Positions 50,100 through 61,876 of a DNA stretch of 64,000 nt are shown one piece after another. How positions within the stretch are numbered: the first letter of the stretch is position 1; each line of letters starts with the position of its first letter. The DNA is from Hevea brasiliensis (lineage: Eukaryota > Streptophyta > Magnoliopsida > Malpighiales > Euphorbiaceae), in NCBI RefSeq assembly GCF_030052815.1, contig NC_079510.1, forward strand, positions 46,652,725-46,716,724. Reading direction: 5' to 3'. The notes beneath the pieces are model-generated. The model searched no databases. It was not told the origin of the DNA and saw only the letters and a program-made list of their open reading frames with translations. The translations under genes and the position numbers were made by a program.

Positions 50100-52170
50100 T
50101 GTCACGACCCAACCTATGGGCAGGATCGGTACTAGGACCTAGGCCAGCCTAAAGCCCCCGAGGCCCGTAGTTAGCCTAACTATTCCTCAACCCATGACCA
50201 GGCCCACAATTTAGGCCCAATATGCATATAAAATAATTTGAATTAAACTGTTATAATTTTATTTGGGGCCAACTTAGCCCAATAATTATCATAAACTAAA
50301 ATTAGGGAAGCCCAGCTCAACCCTGTTACACCATTTATAAACTATTTAAAACTCATAAAATTTTTTCATTTGTTAATACAAAAACTTAAATTCATGCAAT
50401 CCCTGACAAGCTTAATGCTACTACTAGCACATGCGGAGTCCTAAATTACAAATTTAGAGAATAATAATACAATTAAGTAATCTTTTCATAACCTGCGAGG
50501 AAATGGACAGGTTATTCTGAAAAAGGTCTCCTCCTGTAGCCTGGAAAAATATGGTGAACAGGAGTGAGCGTTCGACTCAGAGAGTAAAATATCAATTTTA
50601 ACCATAATCTCTATAGCTATCTAAAGCTAATGCACCCTGTGAAGTGAAATGCAACATAAAACGTGCCTAGTGTTTGACTACATAGATACATATTTATAAG
50701 TGATGCATGGGCATGCTTGAATATATAATAATATCGAAATTACAATTAAAATTAATATTTTACTCACAGTACACCGATGACTATTGTGGCTGCTGGATGC
50801 AGAAAAATAGTTGATCTCGATCACCTAATAATTAAATTATAAATTTATTAGTACTAAGTCAAAATAAAACTCTAAAGAGGCAATAGACAGCCTAATTCAT
50901 GCCGAAAATCCGGCAGAGTTTCCCCTATACCTGGGACCTACCTAATCTGTAAAAAGATTCAAATAACACTTCTAAATTCTAAATTTCCACAATCACATCT
51001 CATCAACATCACATGGCCCCTCCTGGGCCCTTCAAATCAGACAATAGTCATAAACTTGAAAAATTACGTTTTAGTCCCTATAACTAGCCCTTTTGCAAAA
51101 ACTATCCAAATGAACTCTAAAAATTCTAAAATTTTGCCCTGCGGTCTTTAATAATATTATAAGGCTATTGCAAAAGGAATTATAATTTTTTGATCATCCA
51201 CAAATATTTTATGAATTTTATTCTAAATAGATATTAGCCGAAAATGAGCAACTTGGAGTTCGGGTTTACCTATGCCAATTCTGACACCTGGAACGCATCC
51301 AGAACAATTGAAATTGTTAGGATTGACTGTAATATTGACCACGTTCTAAGACGGGCCGTCAGGCAGCCGGATCTGGCTGAAAATGCGGTACTGACGCTAG
51401 TGAGCTATCATCGATCCGATCGCACCTAAATTAAGCCCAAATTTTATTAATAATTATCATAAAGTTATTTTTAAATTTTGGAAATTGAAAAATCTCACCA
51501 AGCAATCTGGACCGTCTAATTATCGCATTTTTCAAACGGTGTCCGATCGAAGAGGGACCAGTCTTATCTCGAAGATCTCGTCGTCCTGAGTCCATCGGTG
51601 GCCTCAGATTTTCGATCCGACGGTCGGATCGCCGGAAAAGTGGCCGAAAAGCCACTGACGTTGCTTTCTCTCTCCTCTTTCTCTCTCTTCGTTTCTTGTC
51701 GGGAAACTCCATTAAAACCGGCAAGTCTTGGTTAGACGAGGAACCCAGTGCTGCCAGAAGCTCGCTGCCGGCGTCCCTTGTCTTCCCGTCGTCGGAGATG
51801 GCCAAAAACGGCTTTGGATGGTCCTCGCCGTCGCTCTCTCTCTCTCTTCGGTTCTCGTCGCCGCAGCTGTCTTCCGTCACCATTTCCCGTTCCTGGTGGT
51901 CGCCTGGTCACGCTGAAGCCGCTAGGGTGGTCACCGGCAGCCGATCCCTTGCCGGCAAGAAGAAAATGGGAGGGAGGAGGGAGAGTCAGGGAGAAAGAAA
52001 AGGGAGCTGGGGGGTGGTCTGCTGCGTTTTTGTCTTTTTGTCTTTTTTTTTTTTTCTAAACTTCTAATTACACTAACTTTTTAGGTTTTACAATTGGGTC
52101 CAAAATTATATTATATTTATTTATTTATTTATTTATTTATTATTATTATTTTTAAATTTTTGGATTGTTA
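50100..52170 (-). repeat. 5' LTR of the nested element
   Basis: It starts TGTCACGACCCAACC and ends GGATTGTTA, missing the final CA seen in the other LTR. It carries the same GC-rich patch; its minus-strand frame 51883-51431 (150 residues, rich in Arg and acidic residues) overlaps and extends the frame found in the left LTR. Confidence 0.9.
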
Positions 52171-52946
52171 GGCTTGAGTTCTTCGCTGGGATCCCGATTT
52201 GGTTTATTAAGCGAAAGTCCGGCTTGAGTTCTTCGCTGGCACATGTTGGATTAAGAGGGCTGTATAGGGGATCAGCTCCCATATATGTATTGTTTGACAT
52301 TATCGGGTGTGTGAGTGCTCTAAATTGCCTTTTTGATGTGATTTGTATGAAAATTATGACAATGTTGCATTTCACTTCACAAAGTGCATTATCTTTAGAT
52401 AGCTATAGAGATTATGATTAAAATTGATATTTTACTCTCTGAGTTGAACGCTCACTCCTGTTCATTATTTTTCTATGCTACAGGAGGATATTTGTTGTGG
52501 TTAACCTATTTTTCTTCTTCGCAGGTCGTTTATTAATATTTGTATAATTCTATTAACTCCTAGAATTTTTGCATGTGTTAAAAATATTTATTTGATTTGG
52601 ATCTGTAATATAATTACCATGTTGGACCTGTAAACTTATTATATGCATGTGTGTTTGACTGGATGAGAGAGCTGAGCTCCCATTTATTTTTGTGATATTT
52701 GAGTATGTGGAGGGTGAGCTGAACTCTCCAATTGATTATATATTATGTTTACAGGTCGGGTGAGTAAAAAATTTCCCTTTGAAAGGTCTATTTTATGACA
52801 TAATTCTGTCCAGTTGAATTCTTGAAATTGGGCTCAAATTGACCTTAGAGTTGGGTCGAAGAATAGTTAGACCTATTACGGGTCTCGGGGGCTTTAAGCT
52901 GGTCCAGATTCTAATACTAGTTCGACCTATAGGTTGAATCGTGACA

Positions 52947-54296
52947 TTATTCAAGTGTAAAATAAATAAATAAATCACGATTGTTAATATAAGTTTTACT
53001 AACTATTTTTTTTTTGTCAAATATTCGTTTTACTTTGCAATAATGCACGTGTTGTCTTTTTCCTTTTGTCTGTCCATTTTAATTTGGTTATCCCCCCATT
53101 GCCCAGCATTTAGTCAGATTTTTTTTTTCCTTTTTTAAACTTCGATTAATTTATGTATATTGAGTGCTTTTTTGGTGTTGCTTTTGGAACGTCAAGTTAT
53201 TTATTTTTTAATAAAAATATTGTTTTTTGATATTATTAAAAAGAATAAAAATATTATTTTAATATTTTTATAATTAAAATTTAATAAATTTAATTTTAAA
53301 TTATTTTTTAATATTTTCTTATAAACATATTTAAAATAAAACTTTTTTAATAACAGTAATAGGCCTGAGCCTAATGACCTATCAATCCTATTTAATAATG
53401 GGAATCGGCTGCTAATGGTGAATAGTTCAAGGATAAAAATTGATATTTGAAAATTTTAGTTTTTAATTATATGATTATAATTTATTGATTAATAATTTTT
53501 GGAAAATTGGTAAAAATATATTTATCAAACAGTATTTAATTAGAACTTGAATTTAAAATTTTGTTGAGAAGACGAAAAGGCATCTACAATGTTCAATATC
53601 TTTTTATAAAAATAAAATATTCAATGTCTAGATGAGAGAAAATGTGAGAAGGTTCATTTCTCATTCACAGAAAATTTTTCTCTACTTCCTTGTCGAGTTG
53701 CAGCTGCCCTTGTCCCTCTTGGGCAAGGGTGGCTCTCTCACCTCTCATCTGGATTGTGGGTTGCTCTCTCCCACCAGATTTTGATGCTTTCAATTTTTTT
53801 TTTTTAATAAATGGAGAAATCCAATTCTTCATTTATATTGGTGTTTTCCTTCCTTCCCCCAACACATTTCTAATGGGCAAATAAAATGATAATGATCAAA
53901 TATAAATTTTATCGATTTTAACCTAATTTTAATTGAACTAAATACTGTTTTTTTATCGATGTTAATATAAGTGTTTATTTTAAAATTTATAGAAAATTAA
54001 TTAAAATTGATACAATAAATATTTAATTTAATGATGATTATACTCATCCTGAGCCGCTCAGCTGGCTGCAGCCGGTGATTAATGAGCTAATCACCCACTA
54101 ATTACTCAAAAGAAGTTCCCACCAACGCTAATCGTTAAGAGCATATTCCCCACTCTACTATTCCTCTCCAAAATGAATGGTAATTGATCACAATGCATGA
54201 TTAGGGTGCTGCTCTGGTCTCCATTGGAGCTCAGGACTTGAAGTCCCAAACACTCGTCATCAATTCAGGTCACAGCAGCTTGTGAGAGGACGAAGA
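52947..54296. other. AT-rich spacer before the EXO1-like pseudogene
   Basis: No gene is visible. The segment 54040-54290 is less AT-rich and probably represents the promoter of the ancestral EXO1-like gene, but I cannot identify a TATA box or start site with confidence. Confidence 0.5.
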
Positions 54297-57200
54297 ATGG
54301 GAATAAAAGGCCTTTTGCCCCTTTTCAAGTCGATAATGGCGCCCATCCGCATCAACGACTTAGAGGGCTGTCGTGTTGCCGTTGATGCTTACTCTTGGCT
54401 CCACAAATGCGCTTTGGCCTGCAGTAGTGAGCTTTGCAAAGGATTACCCACCTCCATGTCCCTGCTCCTTTTCTCTATCTGTACTCATGTACGTGTGCTT
54501 GTGTATATGCGCGATTCAGTATTAAAATCTAAATCAGCTTCGTTTAGTGTGTGTGCGTGTTTGAATGAAGAATTTGATGCATTTCTGTCGTCTTTTCGCA
54601 CATGTGCCCGCACATTTTGTATACATCATGAAAGTTGTATAAATTTCGTCAAATTGGGTAGAGGGTATTCTTGTTTTCATGGGTCGATGCATTTGGGGAT
54701 GCTAATATTAATTTTGCATCATATGAGTGAAAATGTTGGCCATTTGCCCATTTGGGAGTGCGAGTTTCTGGGTGCTAGTGGCTATATTGCTTTTACGTAA
54801 CTGCAATATCATTTTCAAAGTCGCAACAATCTTAACGCCTTTCGCTATCAAATTAGGATAGTGGGTATTCTTCACTTTAAATCTTGGTTGTGTAGGTGAT
54901 CAGATGTGAAAAACTGTGATCTGTAGGGAATATTTTTCGTTCTATTGGAACCAAAGGTGAAAGTTCCATGACTGCAGAAATTTCAGTTTCTTTACTTTTT
55001 CTTTTTGTTTTCTGCAAATCAATTGGATTACATCAGACTTGGTAATTCAAGTGTTCTTACATTCCTTAATGTTTCATAACTAGAACTTGACAAAGGGTAA
55101 TGGATATTACATCTAACTGTGGTCAGATAAAAGAGAAGTATTAATACTTCGGTCACCCAATACGGAGGAAGAATAGATGGCTAAGGGTATTATGCTTTTC
55201 CCATGTATCATGGACTTACATTCTCTTATGACATGTTTTCGTCTCATCTTTTAGGCACATTGAATATTGCATACACAGAATAAATTTGTTGTGGCATTAT
55301 GGTGTTAAACCTATTCTTGTCTTTGATGTTGGTCTTCTTCTGCCAAGGTATGTTAGATGTCTTCAAAATCTCAAATTTGCTTTTGATTATTAGGGCACAA
55401 CTTACATGTCCTACTGCATCAAATATCAAATCAACTCAATGGCTAAGAAACTCTTTAGAGGATGTCATTCCAAGTTCCAATAGCATGGTTGGCTGCAGAG
55501 ATAATTTTTATTATTTTATTTTTTTATTGTAAGGTGAAAGACTGACAGTCAAGTAGCTTTACAGGTGTCAATCAAATGCAAAATGTTACCTAAATCTCCT
55601 TGTCAATGTTTACTTCCCTTTTGATCTGAAGGCATCAGTGCTTGATATATGTGTTTGTGACACCATGTTGTATAGATGAGATGACGAAATATTTCCAGCT
55701 CTATCTCTAGCTGTTTCATTTTCATTCCTTGAATTCAATGTTTTGGCAGAAAGGAACGTGGTAGCTTCATTTTCATTCCTTGAATTCAATGTTTTCGCAG
55801 AAAGGAACGTAGTAGCTGAGATGGAATTTTAAAGAGGGATGAAGTATTCACACATTTGCATGGATGTGGTACTGAATATACAAAAATTAGAGCTAATGGT
55901 GTGCTGACGGCAATAGATCTCATCCGTGTTTTAATTAATTTGAGCTATTTCTTTCCTCATAGTTCCTATTTTGTTTGCATTTTGGTCTTTCTTTCCAATT
56001 TTCCTTAATGTCCACAAGGCTTTGCATCTCTGGAAGCAAAGAGAGATTTCTGGGCTCCTCGAATATCACCTATAAATCCAAGTCCAGTAGATAAATCTTC
56101 TCTCAATCCCAAGGAATATTGCAGTGCAGAGGCGCATCTAGTTGCATGCACTGCACTTCAGAATCCCCACTTGACTCTGAAAATGGGGGAAGCACCCCAC
56201 CTGATGACACAGTGAGTAATAATGCCATAACTTATGATAACTTTCAGTTATTACTTGGTTGAAGTCTTCTTGCCTTGTACAATTTGTAAAATTCCTCTTG
56301 TTTGCTGCTGAAGTTCTTTTATTTTCATTCTCTCCAACTTTGGGTAAGGATATAGCATCTTCAAACAGGTCTGCAAATTCAATTGTAAGTTATGTTAGTT
56401 AGACTACTCACCTAATTGTATATTTATGACACCAAAGGCATGACCAATGAGAAAGGAAGTTTGGAAGACACCTTGCTCCAACAATTCAGACATTTAATGC
56501 ATAAAACTTGTCAAACATTACTAAAGGAGTGTGATTGTTAGAATGTTCAAATGCCAAATGCAGTTGAAGACAAAAGAAACAGATAACAGAAAGGTCCTAG
56601 TATGGAGTTCTTATTTTAAGCACAAATCAACAAAAAAGAGTCCTGAAGATGATAAACAAGAAAGGCTTATTTTAAGCGCAAATCAACAAACAAAGAGTCC
56701 TGGAGATGATAAACAAGAAAAGCTCTTAGTCGAGAATGATTTTGCCAGTGATCCATGTGATAATGTCATTCTTAAAAGTTTTTACAGGACAAAAACAGCA
56801 AACAACAAGGTTGTTGTAAGGAGCTCTTATTTTCAGTACAAGTCGGTGAACAAGAATGATCAAGTGAATGAACGGGGAAGGCTCTTATCATTATTTAAAA
56901 TGATTCTTCAGAAAATAATAGCATCACCATGTAAAGAAAGACCTGCCCAATTGAAACTGTTCAAAGAGTAAGTGCTCTACTTTTTGCATCTCTTTACTTT
57001 GGCACCAATCTTTCTAATATTTGAACCTTTTTTTTTTCTTTTTAACAGCTTCCGTTGAATATGAAACTCAAGCACGTGTGAACATTCATCTCTTTCTGAG
57101 AATGGTATGTCTTGTTGGACTCTCTTGGCAAGTAATGTACCTCTATGCATTCAGTTCAAGGGTGTCGGTGCCACTAAATATTCGTCCACTTAGCCCAAAA

Positions 57201-57490
57201 GAGTAAAACATCTGATATGCATTTCTTTCCCTTAGGTTACTGTCCTCCTAATCTTGAGGAAAAATATACGGGACAAAGAAAGAAGGAAAGTTTGGGTCTA
57301 ACATTTCACACATAGATCATTATTCTGACATAGCGGAGAAATCAATGGAGAGATTTGTTTCAGTCTTATCATCATTAGGATTCTCCGCATCTGGTTCTCG
57401 TGCTAGTGGTCTTCGTGCCCCTCTAAAAGATATTCGAGACACTTGTACCAATAGGTGCCAACTGCTTGTAACATATGCTCATCTACATCC
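54297..57490 (+). pseudogene. EXO1: EXO1-like Rad2/XPG-family nuclease, degenerate, core missing
   Basis: Exon 54297-54457 encodes MGIKGLLPLFKSIM and VAVDAYSWLHKCAL, with the metal-binding Asp30, as in exonuclease 1. The next exon (55255-55347, in frame) encodes HIEYCIHRINLLWHYGVKP and VFDVG, where the usual FDGG has Val. The following XPG-I region and helix-hairpin-helix, several hundred residues in real EXO1, are absent. C-terminal pieces are visible later: 56020-56215 (RISPINPSPVDKSS, then SPLDSENGGSTPPDD in another frame, so a frameshift), 56531-56970 (KVLVWSSYFKHKS and KVVVRSSYFQYKS), and 57265-57490 (SDIAEKSMERFVSVLSS, GSRASGLRAPLKDI). The retained introns mean it derives from a gene copy, not from mRNA. 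EXO1 degrades DNA 5' to 3' in mismatch repair and recombination; this copy should have no nuclease activity. Donor GTCCCT after exon 1 is poor. Confidence 0.78.
55716..55817 (+). repeat. 51-bp tandem duplication over a splice acceptor
   Basis: Units 55716-55766 and 55767-55817 differ at two positions (TTTTGGCAG/TTTTCGCAG and CGTGGTAG/CGTAGTAG). Each contains a T-rich tract and GCAG, so a likely 3' splice site with the first bases of its exon (AAAGGAACG) has been duplicated. Confidence 0.9.
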
Positions 57491-58082
57491 ATAACTTGGT
57501 CTCTATTGACTTTAGGTTAAGTGGTAGTGTGGACTTTAGCCATTTCGCTTATACACACCAACCAACAAGAGGAGTCAGAAGACTGGACTAGCACTGCACA
57601 GATGCTGAATTTGTAAGAACATGGAATGGAGAATGTATATTGGCTGAGAGTCCTAACTCATTTCAATAGCAGGAACTTTGGATTCTATTTTTCTCTTAGA
57701 GAATGTAAGTGCAACCGTTCAGTTATTATTTCTTTTTTCTATAATAACTTTACTTTTACTTTTACTTTTACTTTGTCCTTCCCACCATAACATGTGATTT
57801 GTTACAATGATCCAAGTTAGTTGTTGACAAGATACAGTTTACTTAATGAAAAACAATTTACCATACAAATGGCCTTTTTTTGTATTATACGAGTGTTGCT
57901 GTAATTATTTCTAATATTGACATTTCATCTTATCTGGGGCCACTTGACTCAAAAATTCATTTTGGATTACTTGATGCAATTAGTTGCACTGCCTGCCGTA
58001 CAATTGATGCTTCTCATACCGTATTCCTGTTAGTTGAGATGTTAAATTTTTTATTCTTGGAACTTTGATTGTCATTTGCGTA

Positions 58083-58447
58083 GATGAGAATGTTAAGGTG
58101 GATGAGTGGCCATACTAGATTAGATAAAATCCATAATGAGATTATTAGAGAAAAGGTAGGAGTGGTGCCAATTGAGAATAAGTTGAGAGAAGAGAGATTG
58201 AGGTGGTTTGGTCATGTGAAGCGCAGACATACGGAGACTCCAGTTAAATAAGAAGAGCACATTAGGTTAGATGATAGAAAGAAAGAAGGGGTAGACCTAA
58301 ACTGACTTGGAGTAGAATGGTATAGTATGACCTAAAAGCGTTACACATTTTCGAGGATTTAACCCAAAATCGTTTATAGTGGAGAAAGAAAATCTATATG
58401 ACCCCAAATTTTTTGGATAAAGGCTTAGTTGAGTTGAGTTGAGTTGT
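58083..58447 (+). mobile_element. RTE-type LINE 3'-end fragment
   Basis: Homologous to the last ~365 bp of the LINE at 22971-24893. It starts AGATGAGAATGTTAAGGTGG, continues through GGTCATGTGAAGCGCAGACA and TAGACCTAAACTGACTTGG, and ends in a TTGAGTTGAGTTGAGTTG tail. The coding frame for the C-terminal pol segment is broken by stops. It is a 5'-truncated insertion just downstream of the EXO1-like pseudogene. Confidence 0.88.
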
Positions 58448-60760
58448 ACTTTGATTGTCATTTACGGGAAACTCTTGATTGCAAAATGTTCCAATGAATC
58501 TGATTTCTGTGTTCTTATTGCTTGTGATAGCATAACCAGATATGGATATTGAAACTTTAAGAGTTAATCTTGAAATAGTTCTACTTGTGTAAACATTCTT
58601 CTTAATTGCATGCTTTGTTTCGAATTGTGGAATGCAAAACTAATTGATGAGTAGAAGTTCATTTCCAGCATGTTTCTGTTGGTTAACCATATGAATTAGA
58701 GTTAGAAAGCTGCTCATTGTCCAAATTACCATTAGTCCAATTATATGCGGATAGTAGAGGAATGGATGGCCTGCACTGTAATGCAGGCTACCCAATTGTT
58801 TATATGGTCTCTGGGTTTGGTGTGATTGGATCCATTGTTTTGAACTTTGAATGATATAGGCAATCTTGGCTGAAGCCTCCCCTGGAAAGGCTCCATGAGA
58901 TCTACCACATCGGCAAGCAAGCCCAACTCCTAGAGAATCGACCATAACTTTTGTAAACTGAAATTGTGGGTACATATAGGCTGGGTTTGGGGAGGGCCAG
59001 CATCGGATCAATTTAGCCTAAGACTACAATCCAAAGAAAACCAAGAATAAAGCCCAAACTACCCAAACCTTATTAGATTTAGGAAATAGGAGTATAGTTT
59101 TCCTCCCCGTGAATGGTAGAATACATAGCAGGGATGATTAAAGATTTTATTGGCTCTGTTTGCTGGTCATTAAAGATTTTATCTGGGCAAATTTCAACAA
59201 AATTTGCTGGTCATTTCCTTCTAGAGTAAATCCTTTCTTGATATTGTGGGAAATTCTTGGTCAGATCATGGTTATTGACCTTGAAATTAAAAAACCTTGA
59301 AGTTTTATGGGATAAATCAGGTTATGAAGAATTTGCAATTCTGATAAAACTTTCATCCTTCTTTTCAAATAACAGTGGGAGGTGGAATTATTGATAATAA
59401 AGTTGTAATTTTTCATTCCTATTCCTAGATAGTCTTATCCTTAATAGATTCTTTTCTTTAGAAGCTCTACTTATAATTAAAAACTAATTATGGCACATGT
59501 GCTTTGCTTGGAAGATTTTGCAATTTCCATTAATGAGTGGACAAAACCTTGGATGGCAATGTCGCTATACAGAGAAAAAAACAAGGACAAAAGGTTTCTA
59601 TAACCAATGGACAATAGTTGAATGAATCGTATTATGAATGATATATCAAACATGGCAGTTCAGTCAAGATAAGGTTATTCTGCAATAAAACTTTAGAAGT
59701 ATGAATGCATTATATGATTAAAGGATAAGGTTGATATTGAAACTCTCTTGATAAGAAACTAGTTTTGAAAATGGGATTTTGAATCATTCATTAGTCAAAT
59801 ATAGTAATATGGATGTCATAATCAACTTCCTGCCACAGTAATTCTTACCAACACGTATATTTCTCTGTTTGAAGTCATTTTCTTGCATTGACCTTATCAT
59901 TATATATAGTATGTATATGATTTTCATCTCCTCTTTTTTCTTTTGGATTTAATACCCATTAGTATATGGAATATGGCAAGAGAATCATTCTTGTTGAATT
60001 AAAAAAATCATAATTTATAGAGACTTCTTGTTATTTCTGGAAACTAATTTTTGTGGGTTTGTTTTAAAATGATTTTTTTATAAAATTAAATACTTGTGAA
60101 ACTATGTAGACTGAAAGTGTTGCATTTGTCTCTGTGTGCCATTTCAGAATATGATAACGGATTTTTAGGGTTCTAAACAAAAAAGCATCTTTTTGCCACA
60201 TATGATTTAAGATTAAGGCCACCCACATTCATTCAAGTTTTCGTGGCGTTACGAGATAATGACACTTCAAAATTTTATTAATCTAAAATAATGCAAGATA
60301 TATTATAAAATTATTTTTTTATATTATAAAAAAAAGATATATTATAAAATTTATCATTATAATTCAATGCCACGTTCATGGATTTTTATGGTCTCCAATG
60401 GGCCATGCTTTTTAGTTAATCCTGCAAGTTATTTCATTTAATAAATTATAAAAAAAAGTAAATTATTTTCTTATATATGTATTATACTATAATTAATATT
60501 TTAATTTATATATGTTAAAAAAGATAAAATTAATTTAATATTTAATTTTTTTCCTATATTGTTACGTCCCTCTATTATTTTTTTAACTTTTTATTAACAA
60601 AAAATAAAAATACTTTAATATTTTAAAAAAAATTATTATTTCATGGCTTTTTTTTATTATTAAAATTTTAATAATTGATTGATTACCTTTTATTCTCTTT
60701 ATTAATAATTAAATTGACAAAGAATAGACAGAGAAATAAAATGTATGAGTAAAGCAAAAC

Positions 60761-60763
<3 letters not shown>
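58448..60763. other. Intergenic region, no gene recognised
   Basis: Moderately AT-rich sequence. The minus-strand frame 59011-58640 (123 residues) shows no domain I can name and has no visible splice or promoter context. No element ends were found. Confidence 0.5.

Positions 60764-60811
<48 letters not shown>
60764..60811. repeat. (TA)n microsatellite
   Basis: About 48 bp of uninterrupted TA. Confidence 0.95.
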
Positions 60812-60815
<4 letters not shown>

Positions 60816-61662
60816 AGGTTTAACTTCTCATGTATTATAAGAAATGAGAGATCAATTGATTTTTTTTTATTTACTTTTACATAAATATGTGCTTTTATAA
60901 ATTGACATTTTTTAAATTTATGTATTTTAATTAAAAAAAACAATTTTTTAATAAAAAAATTAATTGCAAAATATATATATTTAATAGTATTATTAATAAT
61001 ATAATTCTTGATAATTTGCAGGGCATTAAATCTTATTAAATATAATTATAACAATATTTTTTATAATACTTTGTTATTCAGAAAAAAAAATTTCTAAATT
61101 TTTTATTGCCCTTATATATGTAATTTCAAAAAATAATTTTTTATTTATTTTTAAAATATAAAATTTTAAATACTAATTAAGATAAAATATAACAATAAGA
61201 AAGCAAAATATCCATTATAAAAATCAGAATTCACCCACTTTATTTTTTTATTTTTGAGTTTACTTTTTAAAAATAGATATTCCTTGAAACTTGAAAGGCC
61301 ACTAAATTTTAGGCTAAAAAAAAATTTGCAGAGCTTCTTATTCCAAAATATTGCAAAATTGAAGCTAAAATAATATCTTTTAAAAATAATAAATTTTAAA
61401 CTAAATAAATAGATATTCAAATTCGCTACGCTTTTAAAAATTAATTAAAAAAATTATTGCACTATTATTTTCTTAATTTTTTTTTTTACGTGGGGTTTTA
61501 ATAATTTTTATATTTATTATTTTCTCCCTTCTTTTTCAAAAGTAAACCGACAACTCAAAAATAATAATTAAATTCCAATTATCCAATATTTTATTAAATA
61601 AATTGAGAAATTCAATTATTTTTTATTTTTTTTTCCAACTTTTAAGAATCTGTGGATCGTTG
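60812..61662. other. AT-rich spacer
   Basis: Low-complexity AT-rich DNA with A and T runs; no gene or recognisable element. Confidence 0.55.
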
Positions 61663-61876
61663 TAGTCCACGTCATAAATAATAGCTGACAATGTCCGGAC
61701 ATTTTCTGACAATCCTTTCATTGTGAAACACGTGGCACTGAATCATATTTGCAGCCTCGTTGTCGCACGTGGCCTCGGTGTCATACGATTTCGTTAGTGA
61801 TTATTGATGTTATTATAAGTTACGTATACTTTATTTTTTTTGTTATTTTTAATCCTTACCTCGGCCACACGTGTGA
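61663..61876. promoter_or_regulatory. Cluster of ACGT-core (G-box/ABRE-like) motifs
   Basis: Within about 210 bp are CCACGTCA (near 61663), ACACGTGGCA (near 61728), GCACGTGGCC (near 61766) and the palindrome CACACGTGTG (near 61867). CACGTG and ACGTGGC are binding cores for plant bZIP and bHLH factors. In such AT-rich DNA the cluster stands out. No adjacent gene is visible in the window, so the target, if any, is unknown. Confidence 0.45.

Larger units (their letters stand above)
43456..52170 (-). mobile_element. Nested non-autonomous LTR retrotransposon (LARD-like)
   Basis: Two LTRs of about 2.07 kb (43456-45522 and 50100-52170) flank 4.58 kb. A polypurine tract lies next to the left LTR and a tRNA-Met-like primer-binding site next to the right one, so the element reads on the minus strand. 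I found no gag, protease, RT, RNase H or integrase motif in any frame of the interior, which makes it a large retrotransposon derivative dependent on a partner. The LTR, read on the minus strand, is related to the solo LTRs at 34606 and 41581. The left LTR begins TGTCATGACCC; the right LTR lacks the terminal CA, and no matching 5-bp target duplication is visible (GACAT against GGCTT). Confidence 0.85.
41581..52946 (+). repeat. Solo LTR, copy 2, interrupted by a nested LTR retrotransposon
   Basis: Parts 41581-43455 and 52171-52946 together give about 2.65 kb that aligns with copy 1 at 34606-37683 once its duplication and TA run are subtracted. Ends are TGTAACACCCC and CGTGACA. Flanks TGATT (left) and TTATT (right) could be a 5-bp target duplication with one mismatch. 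No primer-binding site or polypurine tract belongs to it, so it is a solo LTR. The nested element at 43456-52170 was inserted into it later. Confidence 0.82.

Noticed and set aside
51244..51429. Plus-strand frames in the nested LTRs as genes.
   Set aside because: They are antisense to the element, short, and reflect GC-rich LTR sequence without a known domain.
58640..59011. A 123-residue minus-strand frame as a gene.
   Set aside because: No domain could be named, there are no flanking splice signals, and two overlapping frames are equally open.
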